DNA of 64,000 bases, taken from positions 372,001 to 436,000 of the forward strand of contig NZ_JAGYHF010000002.1 of the NCBI RefSeq assembly GCF_018336155.1, read 5' to 3'. The notes beneath the pieces are model-generated. The model was not told the origin of the DNA. It did not search any database and worked only from the letters and a program-made list of their open reading frames with translations. The stretch comes from Pseudomonas rustica. GTDB taxonomy: Bacteria; Pseudomonadota; Gammaproteobacteria; Pseudomonadales; Pseudomonadaceae. Position numbers and translations under genes: made by a program. This document shows, in pieces, positions 57,334 to 64,000 of the stretch (the first letter of the stretch is position 1; every line of letters begins with the position of its first letter).

Positions 57334-58446
57334 TCAGTTGGCGTGCGGCCGGCGGAAGCGGTTCGATTCGAGGTTGGCCAAGCGGTGTTCAATTGATGCG
57401 AGGCGGCGATCAAGGAGAATGCTTGCCCCGTCTGCATTGCCTTTCTCACCGATCCGCTCGAGGTTGAGCTGATCGATATCCTTGCGAAGCGCATCCACCT
57501 TGTCTTCGAGCTCGCCGAGTTTGCCGCGAGGGTGAATCTCGCCGATTTCTTCAGCCAGCTCCTTGCCCAGCTCGGTGTCATTGAGAGTTTGCGAAAACGC
57601 CGACAGAACCGCCTCGGAGAATCGACGCTTGATATCCAGCGCGAACCGATCAGCGCTGACCAGGAACTGCGAGGGAAGACCGAGGCCGATGCCGGCCGCA
57701 ACGTATTGACCATTCGCCGTGGCCTGCATCTTCACCGACCAATTACTTGCGATTTTGCCGCTGGTGATCGTGCCGTCCTTGATGAACGACTCGCTCAAGT
57801 AGGTCGTACCATCGACAACTGTGAAAGGCTTCGCAGGCTGCTCAACAGGGCCATGCTCAGGCTCTGGTGCGGCGAGGTTGCCAATCCGGAAGCGAATAGC
57901 GCCGTCATGGCTGACGGTCATCAACCCGTTCTTGATGCTGATTCGCGTGCCGGCCACCTTCGCCTTCTCTAGGCGATCGGCCAACTCTTCTTCGGTTTCG
58001 AGTCGCGAGTAGCTGAGGAACAGGCGCGAGCTGCCATAGCTCGCATCGAACTCTTCAAACTCAGCCGCGTGCCGGTATTCCTCCGGCACCTTTTGCAGCT
58101 CGGCATCCATGAACTGAACCAGGTTGGCGGCATTCTTGGGCAGGTCGTACTTGCTGTAGCTGCACACCTCGACCGAAATAGTTTGGCGTTCTGGCGAACT
58201 ACCCACCGCACCCAGGGTGCAAGTGTTGATTTCGAAATCTCCGGTCTTCTTATCAATCTTCCAGCCGGAGACACCCGGCACATAGTCGTGGCTCTCGATG
58301 CTGTTGGGCAGGTTGGTGCTCATCGCGCCAATGTATGAAGCGATCGCCTCAGCGGCGCCAGCGCGGACAGTGGATTCTTGTCTGATCGACGCGGTGTTGT
58401 CGGCGATCTGCTTCAGAAACTCCTCAATCGTGACGTGCTTGGACAT
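57334..58446 (-). CDS. DUF1983-like phage protein (tail-tip-related domain outside the tail module)
   Basis: 370 aa, cytoplasmic, no signal. The N-terminal ~150 residues are unrecognised. From ~205, TVVDGTTYLSESFIKDGTITSGKIAS is followed by MQATANGQYVAAGIGLGLPSQFLVSADRFALDI, the building blocks of the DUF1983 domain found near the C-terminus of protein J, but here in the opposite order. The last ~75 residues form a coiled coil. It is the first late gene after Q, far from the tail genes. It may be a virion-associated or trimeric fibre protein. Confidence 0.6.
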   Translation of the reverse strand: MSKHVTIEEFLKQIADNTASIRQESTVRAGAAEAIASYIGAMSTNLPNSIESHDYVPGVSGWKIDKKTGDFEINTCTLGAVGSSPERQTISVEVCSYSKYDLPKNAANLVQFMDAELQKVPEEYRHAAEFEEFDASYGSSRLFLSYSRLETEEELADRLEKAKVAGTRISIKNGLMTVSHDGAIRFRIGNLAAPEPEHGPVEQPAKPFTVVDGTTYLSESFIKDGTITSGKIASNWSVKMQATANGQYVAAGIGLGLPSQFLVSADRFALDIKRRFSEAVLSAFSQTLNDTELGKELAEEIGEIHPRGKLGELEDKVDALRKDIDQLNLERIGEKGNADGASILLDRRLASIEHRLANLESNRFRRPHAN

Positions 58447-58787
58447 TACCGTGCTCCAGAAACGAAAAAGCCCCGCACAGTGGCGAGGCTTGAGAATGAA
58501 CTAGTGCAAATTTTGCACGAGTTGAAATTGGTGCAGATGGCCGGTGCTGATCTCCGGCTTGGTGGTCTGGCTCGCTGGGTCACGTACCCCAGACTCTCAT
58601 CGCGTAGTCGATCAGGGAGCGCACGGCTTTGATCCACGCCTCTACCGACTTAGCGCCGCTGCCGGCGCGAGTCATCCGCAGAAACAACAAAGCCCGACGC
58701 AATGGCCGGGCTTTCTCTCTTGTGTCGCGCTTGAAAAGCTGAACACGGTGCCATGAAAACAGGTGTTTATCCGCGTGGAAAGACTTT
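58447..58787 (-). promoter_or_regulatory. Late control region between Q and the late genes
   Basis: 341 bases without a convincing gene. It holds a 25-base near-perfect inverted repeat (58499-58523; GTGCAA-N3-TTGCAC core) and an AAAGCCCG/CGGGCTTT hairpin (about 58691-58716). Placed directly after the Q gene and before all late genes, it should contain the late promoter and Q-utilisation site; these cannot be delineated by eye. A short minus frame encoding MTRAGSGAKSVEAWIKAV (58580-58675) is likely noise. Confidence 0.55.
58452..58491 (-). terminator. Terminator-SD cassette ahead of the first late gene
   Basis: On the minus strand an imperfect AAGCCTCGC / GCGGGGCTT hairpin (about 58468-58491) is followed by TTTTTCGTTTCTGGAG just ahead of the ATG of the 370-aa gene. 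It is the first such element of the late operon. Confidence 0.7.
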
Positions 58788-59177
58788 TTACGCAGCCTCT
58801 CGAACTCGCTCCAGAGCGCAGTCAACCCAAGCCACACCGGCCTTGATCACTTCCCGCGCCTTAGCTTCGCCGATGCCGGCAGCCCGGGCAATTCGCAGAG
58901 CAGGCCACTTGGCTCCGAAGTAAAGCCAGATGAAGTCGCCCATTTGCGAATCTCGATTGATCAGGCGGGCCACCGCGCCGTCGACGATCAGCGCTAGGTC
59001 ATCGGTCAGGCTGTACTCCTTCACCCCGCCAGTGCACGGCGTGTTGTCTCGAATCAGCGCATACAGCGGCGACACATAGCTCGGCACACCCATACCATCC
59101 ATGCGCCAGAAGCCCCACTGTTCCAGCAGCCACTCGGTATCGCCCAGTGCCTTACCCACGTACGTTCGTTTTTTCAT
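58788..59177 (-). CDS. Antitermination protein Q
   Basis: 129 aa. The N-terminal LGDTEWLLEQWGFWRMDG and the middle PSYVSPLYALIRDNTPC and LTDDLALIVDGAVARL match the phage antitermination Q family (P2/21-type layout). The C-terminal helix-turn-helix-like region (RIARAAGIGEAKAREVIKAG) would bind the qut DNA. It allows RNA polymerase to read through terminators of the late operon, and many such terminators are visible downstream. Start overlaps the upstream stop (ATGA). Confidence 0.85.
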   Translation of the reverse strand: MKKRTYVGKALGDTEWLLEQWGFWRMDGMGVPSYVSPLYALIRDNTPCTGGVKEYSLTDDLALIVDGAVARLINRDSQMGDFIWLYFGAKWPALRIARAAGIGEAKAREVIKAGVAWVDCALERVREAA

Positions 59178-59458
59178 GCTGCCTTCCTCGGGTTTGGCTC
59201 ATCCATGCCGAACAGCTCCCGCAGCAGCTTGTCAGCGATCTTGTTTTTTGCGTTGCCTTCAGTGATCCAGCGCCGGGCGAAGTCCTCGAAGCCCAGGTTG
59301 GCGCGGGATGCGTGCCAGTCGGCAATGATGTCCATGAACGCCGCAGAGCCGATCCGGCCATTGGTCTTTTCCAGCAGCAGGCGATTGCCCTGTTTCAGGA
59401 ACTGGCACTCGACTGGGGTCAAGCTTTTGCGCGGCAGTGCCGCCGTTACGTTGCTCAT
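59174..59458 (-). CDS. Phage hypothetical protein (94 aa)
   Basis: 94 aa from the ATG giving MSNVTAALPRKSLTPVECQF, helical, with ADWHASRANLGFEDFARRWI and NKIADKLLRELFG helices. No family was recognised. It is tightly coupled (ATGA) at both ends, between a 211-aa gene and Q, in the early operon. A DNA-binding or Q-accessory role is possible but unsupported. Confidence 0.7.
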   Translation of the reverse strand: MSNVTAALPRKSLTPVECQFLKQGNRLLLEKTNGRIGSAAFMDIIADWHASRANLGFEDFARRWITEGNAKNKIADKLLRELFGMDEPNPRKAA

Positions 59459-60090
59459 AGGGTGGCACTCCGAACTTTCAAGTATTCGCTGGGATTGATG
59501 TTGTTGCGCGCTTGGGCGGAGACAGCGAAGCTCCACGTCCGGTATGCGTCCGATGGCGAGCAGCCTATGCCCACCCAAGGCTTGTCTTTGACGAAGCACC
59601 AGTAGGTGGAATCGCGACCGATGATTGTTGCCTTCGGTAGGCGTCCGGTGAATCCGATCTTGTGTTGCGCCAGCCACCCTTCGACAGCCGGCCAGATGAT
59701 TGCCTGTTCGGGCTTGGTGAAGTCCCCCTTTCCACCCGTGCTGTAGACCTCAGCGAGCCCATAGTCTTGGTTCGCCACCCACAGAATGAAGCCGGTAGGC
59801 ATGTGCCCGAGCTCATAACCCTTCATCTTCCAAACCCAGTCGTCCGGAAAGTCACGGATCGCGGCAGCAATGCGCTCGGCTTCCGGGTATTTGGGCGCCT
59901 TCACCACTACCGCACCTTTCGGGAGGGCGCATGCCTTGCCCGGTTCCAGCATTGGCGTTTTTGAAACCTCGCAGTTGGTTGCTTCGTCAATGGCCGTGCG
60001 CGCTGTCTCGGGCGGGCGTTGCAGCGAACTGGTTAGATTTTCAAATCTAAAGCCGGTCAATCGACGGAACATCTGTTTCAGCTCGATCAT
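59455..60090 (-). CDS. Phage hypothetical protein (211 aa)
   Basis: 211 aa from the ATG giving MIELKQMFRRLTGFRFENL. Central motifs include FPDDWVWKMKGYELGHMPTG and WPAVEGWLAQHK. No recognised domain, no signal peptide or membrane segment. In the early operon between the helicase and Q, with 4-base overlaps at both ends. Conserved-looking but of unknown role. Confidence 0.68.
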   Translation of the reverse strand: MIELKQMFRRLTGFRFENLTSSLQRPPETARTAIDEATNCEVSKTPMLEPGKACALPKGAVVVKAPKYPEAERIAAAIRDFPDDWVWKMKGYELGHMPTGFILWVANQDYGLAEVYSTGGKGDFTKPEQAIIWPAVEGWLAQHKIGFTGRLPKATIIGRDSTYWCFVKDKPWVGIGCSPSDAYRTWSFAVSAQARNNINPSEYLKVRSATL

Positions 60091-61481
60091 GCTTTTTTCC
60101 TCCCCTTGTACTGTTCGGAGAAGGGGCGGTTGATCTCCACCTCTTCCTGGGTGGGCTCGCGGCCCGCGAAGTTGACGAAGCGGCCAAACTGACCTTGCCG
60201 TTGCACAAGGCAAGAGCCGGCTTCCGCCTGGCGGCCCTTGTCGAGAATCAGCTCAGTGACGCCCTGCTGACCCATTTCAGAATCCCGGTCGTAATGCACC
60301 AGGATCACCGCGTCCGCGTCTTGCTCAATCTGGCCGCTCTCTTTGAGATCGCTGGCCTGTGGCTTTTTTCCGGGCCGATTGGCCGGGCCGCGGTTCAGTT
60401 GCGCCAGCACCAGGATCGGAATCGCCAGCTCCCGACTTAGGTTCATGATGGCGATCGACACTTTGGCCACCGCGTCAGCACGGTTCTGCGACTTGCCGTC
60501 AGTGCCGACAATCTGCACGTAGTCGATCATCAGGATATCGAGTCCAACCTCCCGCTTAAGCTTCAACGCCTCGGCGCGGATGGCCGGCATGGTCAGGCCC
60601 GGGGTATCCAGCAGATAGAGCTCAGCCTCTTTGATCTTCCCCGCTGCAAGGCCGATGCGGTTCCATTCTTCCTGTTCCAGGCACTTGACCTCGTCCATGC
60701 GGCGCAGGTCCACACCGCCCAGGCTGGCGATCGTCCGAAGCGTCAATTGCTCGCCCGGCATCTCAAGGCTGACCACAAGACCAACGCCGCGCCCGCGGGT
60801 GGCGATGTGATTCATGATCTGCAGGCCGAGCATTGTCTTGCCGCCACCTGGCCGACCACCGATCACCACCATCGACTTTTGGCGCAGGAAACCAATCAGA
60901 TTGTCGAGATCCGCCAGCCCCGTTGAGAGTTTCGGGGGCGCTTTGTCGTTGAGCACGTCATCCATGTGATCCAGCACAGCCGGCAGCACGTCGCTCATCC
61001 GCTTGTAGCCGGCCTTGCCAGATGCTTGCAAATCCCGCAGGTCAGCCAGCGCTAAGCTGCACTGGTCGAGGATTTCATCCGCAGGCAAATCGTCGTAGAC
61101 GCCTTTGTCGACGATTCGGCCTAGGTCACGAAACTGCCGGACCAGCGCCCACTTTCTGACCTGCTGGGCGTAACTCTTCCAGTTGGCTGCCGACGGCACG
61201 TTACGGCAAAGATCGATGGTGTACTCCAGCGTGGTCTTCCCGCTTGGCAGATAACGTTGGATCCCCCCCAGCGTCACCGCATCGACGGGCATCCTCTGCG
61301 CATGACAGTCGTAAATGACATCAAAAAGCGCTGCGTTGTCCTGGTGCCAGAAGTCTCCCGACTTCATCTGCGAGACGATTTCGTCCAGCATTCCGGCGCT
61401 TTCATTGAGCGAGGCGATCATGATCGCGCCCAACACGCCATGCTCGGCCTCGAGACGGTAGTACTTGTCCTCATCGTTCAT
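60087..61481 (-). CDS. Phage replicative DNA helicase (DnaB-like)
   Basis: 464 aa. The N-terminal DnaB domain (~8-110: EHGVLGAIMIASLNESAG) is followed by a RecA-like core with Walker A GGRPGGGKT (208-216), Walker B ILMIDYVQIV (~320), the VLAQLNRGP segment and EQDADAVILVHYDR. It unwinds the fork for phage replication. Together with the DnaC-like loader and the replication initiator it forms the lambda-O/P-like module. Confidence 0.95.
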   Translation of the reverse strand: MNDEDKYYRLEAEHGVLGAIMIASLNESAGMLDEIVSQMKSGDFWHQDNAALFDVIYDCHAQRMPVDAVTLGGIQRYLPSGKTTLEYTIDLCRNVPSAANWKSYAQQVRKWALVRQFRDLGRIVDKGVYDDLPADEILDQCSLALADLRDLQASGKAGYKRMSDVLPAVLDHMDDVLNDKAPPKLSTGLADLDNLIGFLRQKSMVVIGGRPGGGKTMLGLQIMNHIATRGRGVGLVVSLEMPGEQLTLRTIASLGGVDLRRMDEVKCLEQEEWNRIGLAAGKIKEAELYLLDTPGLTMPAIRAEALKLKREVGLDILMIDYVQIVGTDGKSQNRADAVAKVSIAIMNLSRELAIPILVLAQLNRGPANRPGKKPQASDLKESGQIEQDADAVILVHYDRDSEMGQQGVTELILDKGRQAEAGSCLVQRQGQFGRFVNFAGREPTQEEVEINRPFSEQYKGRKKA

Positions 61482-62275
61482 ACGCGACCCCGTGCCGAAG
61501 CCCAGGTGAAGCCGACCAACAGCGCCCTGTTCTCGCGCAGGCGATCGAGGGCGCGTTCACCGATGTACTGGCTCAAGCCCTGGGCGTTCAGGTTTGACAC
61601 CACCACTGTCGGGCGGATCAGGTTGTAGCGGCGATCCAGCACCTCATGCAGAACGGACAGCTCGTAGTGAGTGCCGGCCTGGGCGCCGACCTCATCGATC
61701 ACCAGCAGGTCAAAGCTCGCCAGCTCGTTGATCACGTCGCCCTCGGTGTACCCGGCGTCTCTGGTCATCGAGCGTTTGAACACCCGGATTATCTCGGCGG
61801 CGGTGGTGATCACCGCCACGGCCCGGTGCTGGCGAATGACATACTGGACGATGCCGCTGGCCAGGTGCGTCTTGCCGTTGCCGACGTTGCCGCACAGCAG
61901 CAGATTGCGGCCGGCCTGGAAGTGCTCGCCGAAGTTTTCGGAATACCCCTGGCACGTTTCGAGCGCTTGAGTCATGGCCGGCGTGGTGGCGCGGTAGGTC
62001 GCGAAGGTGCTATCGGCAAAGCGAGGCGTTATGCCAGAGCCTACCAGCGCGCTGTTGACGCTTTCGGCTTGCAGGTTGGCCAGCGCCTGCGAATGCTCTT
62101 CGCTGCCCTGTGGCGCTACGCGCAGGCCGTGGAACTGGCACTGCTTGCATGGACGGGTCAGCATCGATCCATCGAACTGCTCAACCTCGGAGCGATCCAC
62201 CACGCCGTGGATAGGGCATTCACCGGCGAACGAGCGCATTTCAGGTTGGCGACGGAAGTTAGAACGCTGGGCCAT
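61478..62275 (-). CDS. DnaC-like helicase loader
   Basis: 265 aa from the ATG giving MAQRSNFRRQPEM. An N-terminal zinc ribbon (Cys20/His23 and Cys43/Cys46) precedes an AAA+ core with Walker A GNVGNGKTH (129-137) and Walker B LLVIDEVG, as in DnaC/IstB-like ATPases. It loads the phage helicase at the origin. Overlaps the initiator gene by 17 bases and the helicase start by 4. Confidence 0.93.
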   Translation of the reverse strand: MAQRSNFRRQPEMRSFAGECPIHGVVDRSEVEQFDGSMLTRPCKQCQFHGLRVAPQGSEEHSQALANLQAESVNSALVGSGITPRFADSTFATYRATTPAMTQALETCQGYSENFGEHFQAGRNLLLCGNVGNGKTHLASGIVQYVIRQHRAVAVITTAAEIIRVFKRSMTRDAGYTEGDVINELASFDLLVIDEVGAQAGTHYELSVLHEVLDRRYNLIRPTVVVSNLNAQGLSQYIGERALDRLRENRALLVGFTWASARGRV

Positions 62276-63011
62276 TGCCGCCTCCTTGGTACATACCCGG
62301 GGTGTGGGTGGGTAGGTTGTTGAAGGCTGAGGCTTTTGCAGCAGGCGCCGGTGCAAGCTCGTCTGTCCAGCGCTCACCGTTCAGCCAGGTGGAAGCCATG
62401 GGCACGTACTGCCCATCGTCCTTGGTCCAGTCGCGGGAGATGCGGTGGTTGCCCAGGGCGGTCATCAGGGTTTGGCGAAGATCGGCGCTTGGCTTCAGCT
62501 TCTCCCATGCCTTGCGAGCATCCTTCTTCGACTTCTTGTTGGGGTACAGCTTCCAGAACACTTCAAAGGCTTCGGCCAGGCCATTTTCGACCATAGGTTT
62601 TTCAGTACTTGCTGCTTTATTCAGTCCTTGCTTACCTTCAATACTTACTAGGGGGGGATTTACCGGCGACGGTTCAACCGGGCCCGGATAATCCGTCGCC
62701 GGTGATTCCGATACGGTGTAGGACCGTCCGCCGAACTCGCCACCTTCGGCGCGCTCAAGGAAGATTTGGAGGTAACCGGCCTGCTCCAACTCGCGGATCA
62801 ACCCCCGAACAGCATCACGGCCTGATGCTTTGCCCAGGCAGTCTTTAGTCTGGCCGATCAGGTGGTGCGTGGACACTTCCCAGTGGTCAGGTTTGCCAAG
62901 GAGAAACACCAGCATTCCGCGAGCGCCCCAACTCAGGCGCTGGTCCTCGCTGATCGCCTTGTTGAGCAAGTAGAAGTTTCCCTCAGGGCGAGGGGCACGA
63001 ATGATGCTCAT
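62259..63011 (-). CDS. Phage replication initiator (winged-helix, O-like)
   Basis: 250 aa. The N-terminal winged-helix DNA-binding domain (~18-115: LSWGARGMLVFLLGKPDHWE, DAVRGLIRELEQAGYL) is followed by a Pro/Ser-rich linker and a C-terminal domain with AFEVFWKLYPNKKSKKDARKAW and YVPMASTWLNGERW, common in phage replication proteins. In lambda-like modules the origin lies inside this gene; iterons were not evident. Confidence 0.82.
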   Translation of the reverse strand: MSIIRAPRPEGNFYLLNKAISEDQRLSWGARGMLVFLLGKPDHWEVSTHHLIGQTKDCLGKASGRDAVRGLIRELEQAGYLQIFLERAEGGEFGGRSYTVSESPATDYPGPVEPSPVNPPLVSIEGKQGLNKAASTEKPMVENGLAEAFEVFWKLYPNKKSKKDARKAWEKLKPSADLRQTLMTALGNHRISRDWTKDDGQYVPMASTWLNGERWTDELAPAPAAKASAFNNLPTHTPGMYQGGGNGPAF

Positions 63012-63235
63012 ACGTTGAGCTCCCGTGTTACACGGCGCACGAAGTCGTCATAGTTCTCACTCATGACGAAGCCCGCCTGCTCCAGCATCTCGCGATGGGC
63101 CTTGGCGCCGCTGTACATCACCCATCGCTCGCGCTCGGGCAGATTCTTGAAGTGGGCGTAGGTTGGCCAGGGCCCGACGATTATCGGCGCTGTGCGGGCG
63201 TCCTGGGGGGGGGCGTGAGGGTTTAGGATGCTCAT
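63008..63235 (-). CDS. Phage hypothetical protein (75 aa)
   Basis: 75 aa, acidic/aromatic, ending in the helical VMSENYDDFVRRVTREL. No family recognised. ATGA overlaps to both neighbours place it in the early operon between the 197-aa gene and the replication initiator. Confidence 0.65.
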   Translation of the reverse strand: MSILNPHAPPQDARTAPIIVGPWPTYAHFKNLPERERWVMYSGAKAHREMLEQAGFVMSENYDDFVRRVTRELNV

Positions 63236-63825
63236 TGCAGCGTCTCCCCTGGCTTGCGGGCTAACCCCGCGGCCATGGCTTCTACTGAGCCACCCGAAAG
63301 GCGCAACACCAGCAGGCGAAGTGCGGTGGTGGAGTCAATTGAGAAGGTGCGAGCCTCGTCCAGCGCCAGACCTGTTGGAGAATGCTCATTGAGCAGGCGC
63401 CGAACGCGGTCGCTGTAATTGAACGCCGCGCAAGTCAGCTGCTGATCGGTCAGGCCGTCGAAAGCATCGTCTGGCAGACATTCGGCCGGGTAAACGACGA
63501 CGGGAATATTGTTCTCGGGGCGCGGCTCACCCGCCAGCAGATGCCGGCTCATTGCTTCGAAGTGGTCTTTCGCAACTTGCGCAGCATCGTGTCCAGTGCG
63601 GCGCCTGAATAAAACCTTAAGTGCGTAATAGGCGCGGTAGAGGTCAATGTGCGTGTCATCACCGTCTTCAATGGAGTACTCAGGCTCGGCGATCACATCC
63701 AGTACGTCCTTCACGACCTCGAAACACTTAAGCAACAGGGCTGCGTCATTGTTTTTTTCGAAGAGGGCCTCGTCGATATGCTCAACGGGCAGTACCTGCG
63801 GCGGAAAATTCAATACCTTGTTCAT
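63232..63825 (-). CDS. Phage hypothetical protein (197 aa)
   Basis: 197 aa with acidic N-terminus and helical middle (HIDLYRAYYALKVLFRRRTG, DRVRRLLNEHSPTGLALDEA). No family recognised. Coupled by ATGA overlap to the 75-aa gene below and the partial gene above. Early-region function unknown. Confidence 0.65.
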   Translation of the reverse strand: MNKVLNFPPQVLPVEHIDEALFEKNNDAALLLKCFEVVKDVLDVIAEPEYSIEDGDDTHIDLYRAYYALKVLFRRRTGHDAAQVAKDHFEAMSRHLLAGEPRPENNIPVVVYPAECLPDDAFDGLTDQQLTCAAFNYSDRVRRLLNEHSPTGLALDEARTFSIDSTTALRLLVLRLSGGSVEAMAAGLARKPGETLQ

Positions 63826-64000
63826 TTGGGCGCCTTCTGGACCAGGCGGAACCGGCCCTCAAAATATGGGTGGGTCGCCTGGGTGGCGGTGACCATCGTG
63901 GATTCTGAAACAAACCGGTGGAAAGCAGCGGTGACGTGGCTCTTGGACCAGACCAGGTACTGCGAGCCCAGCGCTTCCTCGTGGCCGTTGCGGACCATGC
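63822..64000 (-). CDS. Phage hypothetical protein, at the window edge
   Basis: A reading frame on the minus strand ending FRLVQKAPK and containing MVRNGHEEALGSQYLVWSKS. It may start at the ATG at 63998 (58 aa) or continue beyond the window. The stop overlaps the next ATG (ATGA), supporting that it is a real gene of the early operon. Function unknown. Confidence 0.55.
   Translation of the reverse strand, partial: MVRNGHEEALGSQYLVWSKSHVTAAFHRFVSESTMVTATQATHPYFEGRFRLVQKAPK

Noticed and set aside
58600..58690. tRNA-like stretch with CTAAGTCGGTAGAGGC
   Set aside because: It resembles a D-arm, but there is no T-arm (GGTTCGA) or acceptor stem within range; it also overlaps a possible short peptide frame without support.
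32866..64000. Integrase, CI-like repressor or Cro gene of the prophage
   Set aside because: None of the frames in the window has tyrosine/serine recombinase or repressor motifs; they are expected beyond the right edge.

Overview
This window is a chromosomal segment of a Pseudomonas species, most likely of the P. fluorescens group. The evidence is the gene order (glmM-folP-ftsH-rlmE-yhbY-greA-carB-carA-dapB-dnaJ-dnaK-grpE-recN-fur-bamE-rnfH-ratA-smpB-lld), the GC-rich codon use, a REP-type inverted repeat, and a tmRNA whose tag reads ANDENYGQEFALAA. About 1-32.9 kb is host core genome. About 32.9-64 kb is a tailed-phage prophage that runs off the right edge.

Core region, left to right. On the minus strand lie glmM (partial), folP, ftsH and rlmE. 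yhbY is on the plus strand. Then on the minus strand come a DUF4149-like membrane gene, greA, carB and carA. Between carA and dapB, which are neighbours or nearly so in other pseudomonads, sits a compact type II restriction-modification pair. It consists of a 5-methylcytosine methyltransferase with an N-terminal helix-turn-helix and a convergent PmeII-like endonuclease. dapB, dnaJ, dnaK and grpE follow on the minus strand; near-consensus sigma-32 promoters lie ahead of dnaK and grpE. recN (plus) carries a LexA box. fur, bamE, rnfH, ratA and an NSS-family transporter follow, then smpB. The lactate cluster comes next: lldR (minus), then lldP-lutA-lutB-lutC-dld (plus) behind a perfect LldR-type palindrome. 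Two tandem paralogous small periplasmic protein genes precede ssrA (tmRNA).

The prophage appears to be integrated at the 3' end of ssrA. It has HK97-type head genes and a lambda-type siphovirus tail. Almost everything is on the minus strand, so transcription runs from right to left. The early genes are a chain of ATGA-overlapping genes: replication initiator, DnaC-like loader, DnaB-like helicase, hypotheticals, and an antitermination protein Q. Then come a DUF1983-like protein, two holin-like genes, an Acb2/Tad1-type cyclic-nucleotide sponge, a tiny membrane protein, an HNH endonuclease, terminase, portal, protease, capsid, connectors, tail tube, tail chaperones (joined by a GGGAAAG -1 frameshift site), tape measure, tail tip genes, tail fibre, endolysin and nested Rz/Rz1 spanins. 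Two plus-strand accessory genes (morons) interrupt this order: a HExxH metallopeptidase-like gene beside ssrA and an AT-rich gene with its own promoter inside the tail module. Integrase, repressor and attR are not in the window.

The most notable observations are the anti-defence (Acb2-like) gene with its own repeated palindromes, the R-M island next to carAB, terminator hairpins placed directly upstream of Shine-Dalgarno sites across the late operon (consistent with Q control), the metallopeptidase cargo gene, and the permuted DUF1983-like protein encoded outside the tail module.
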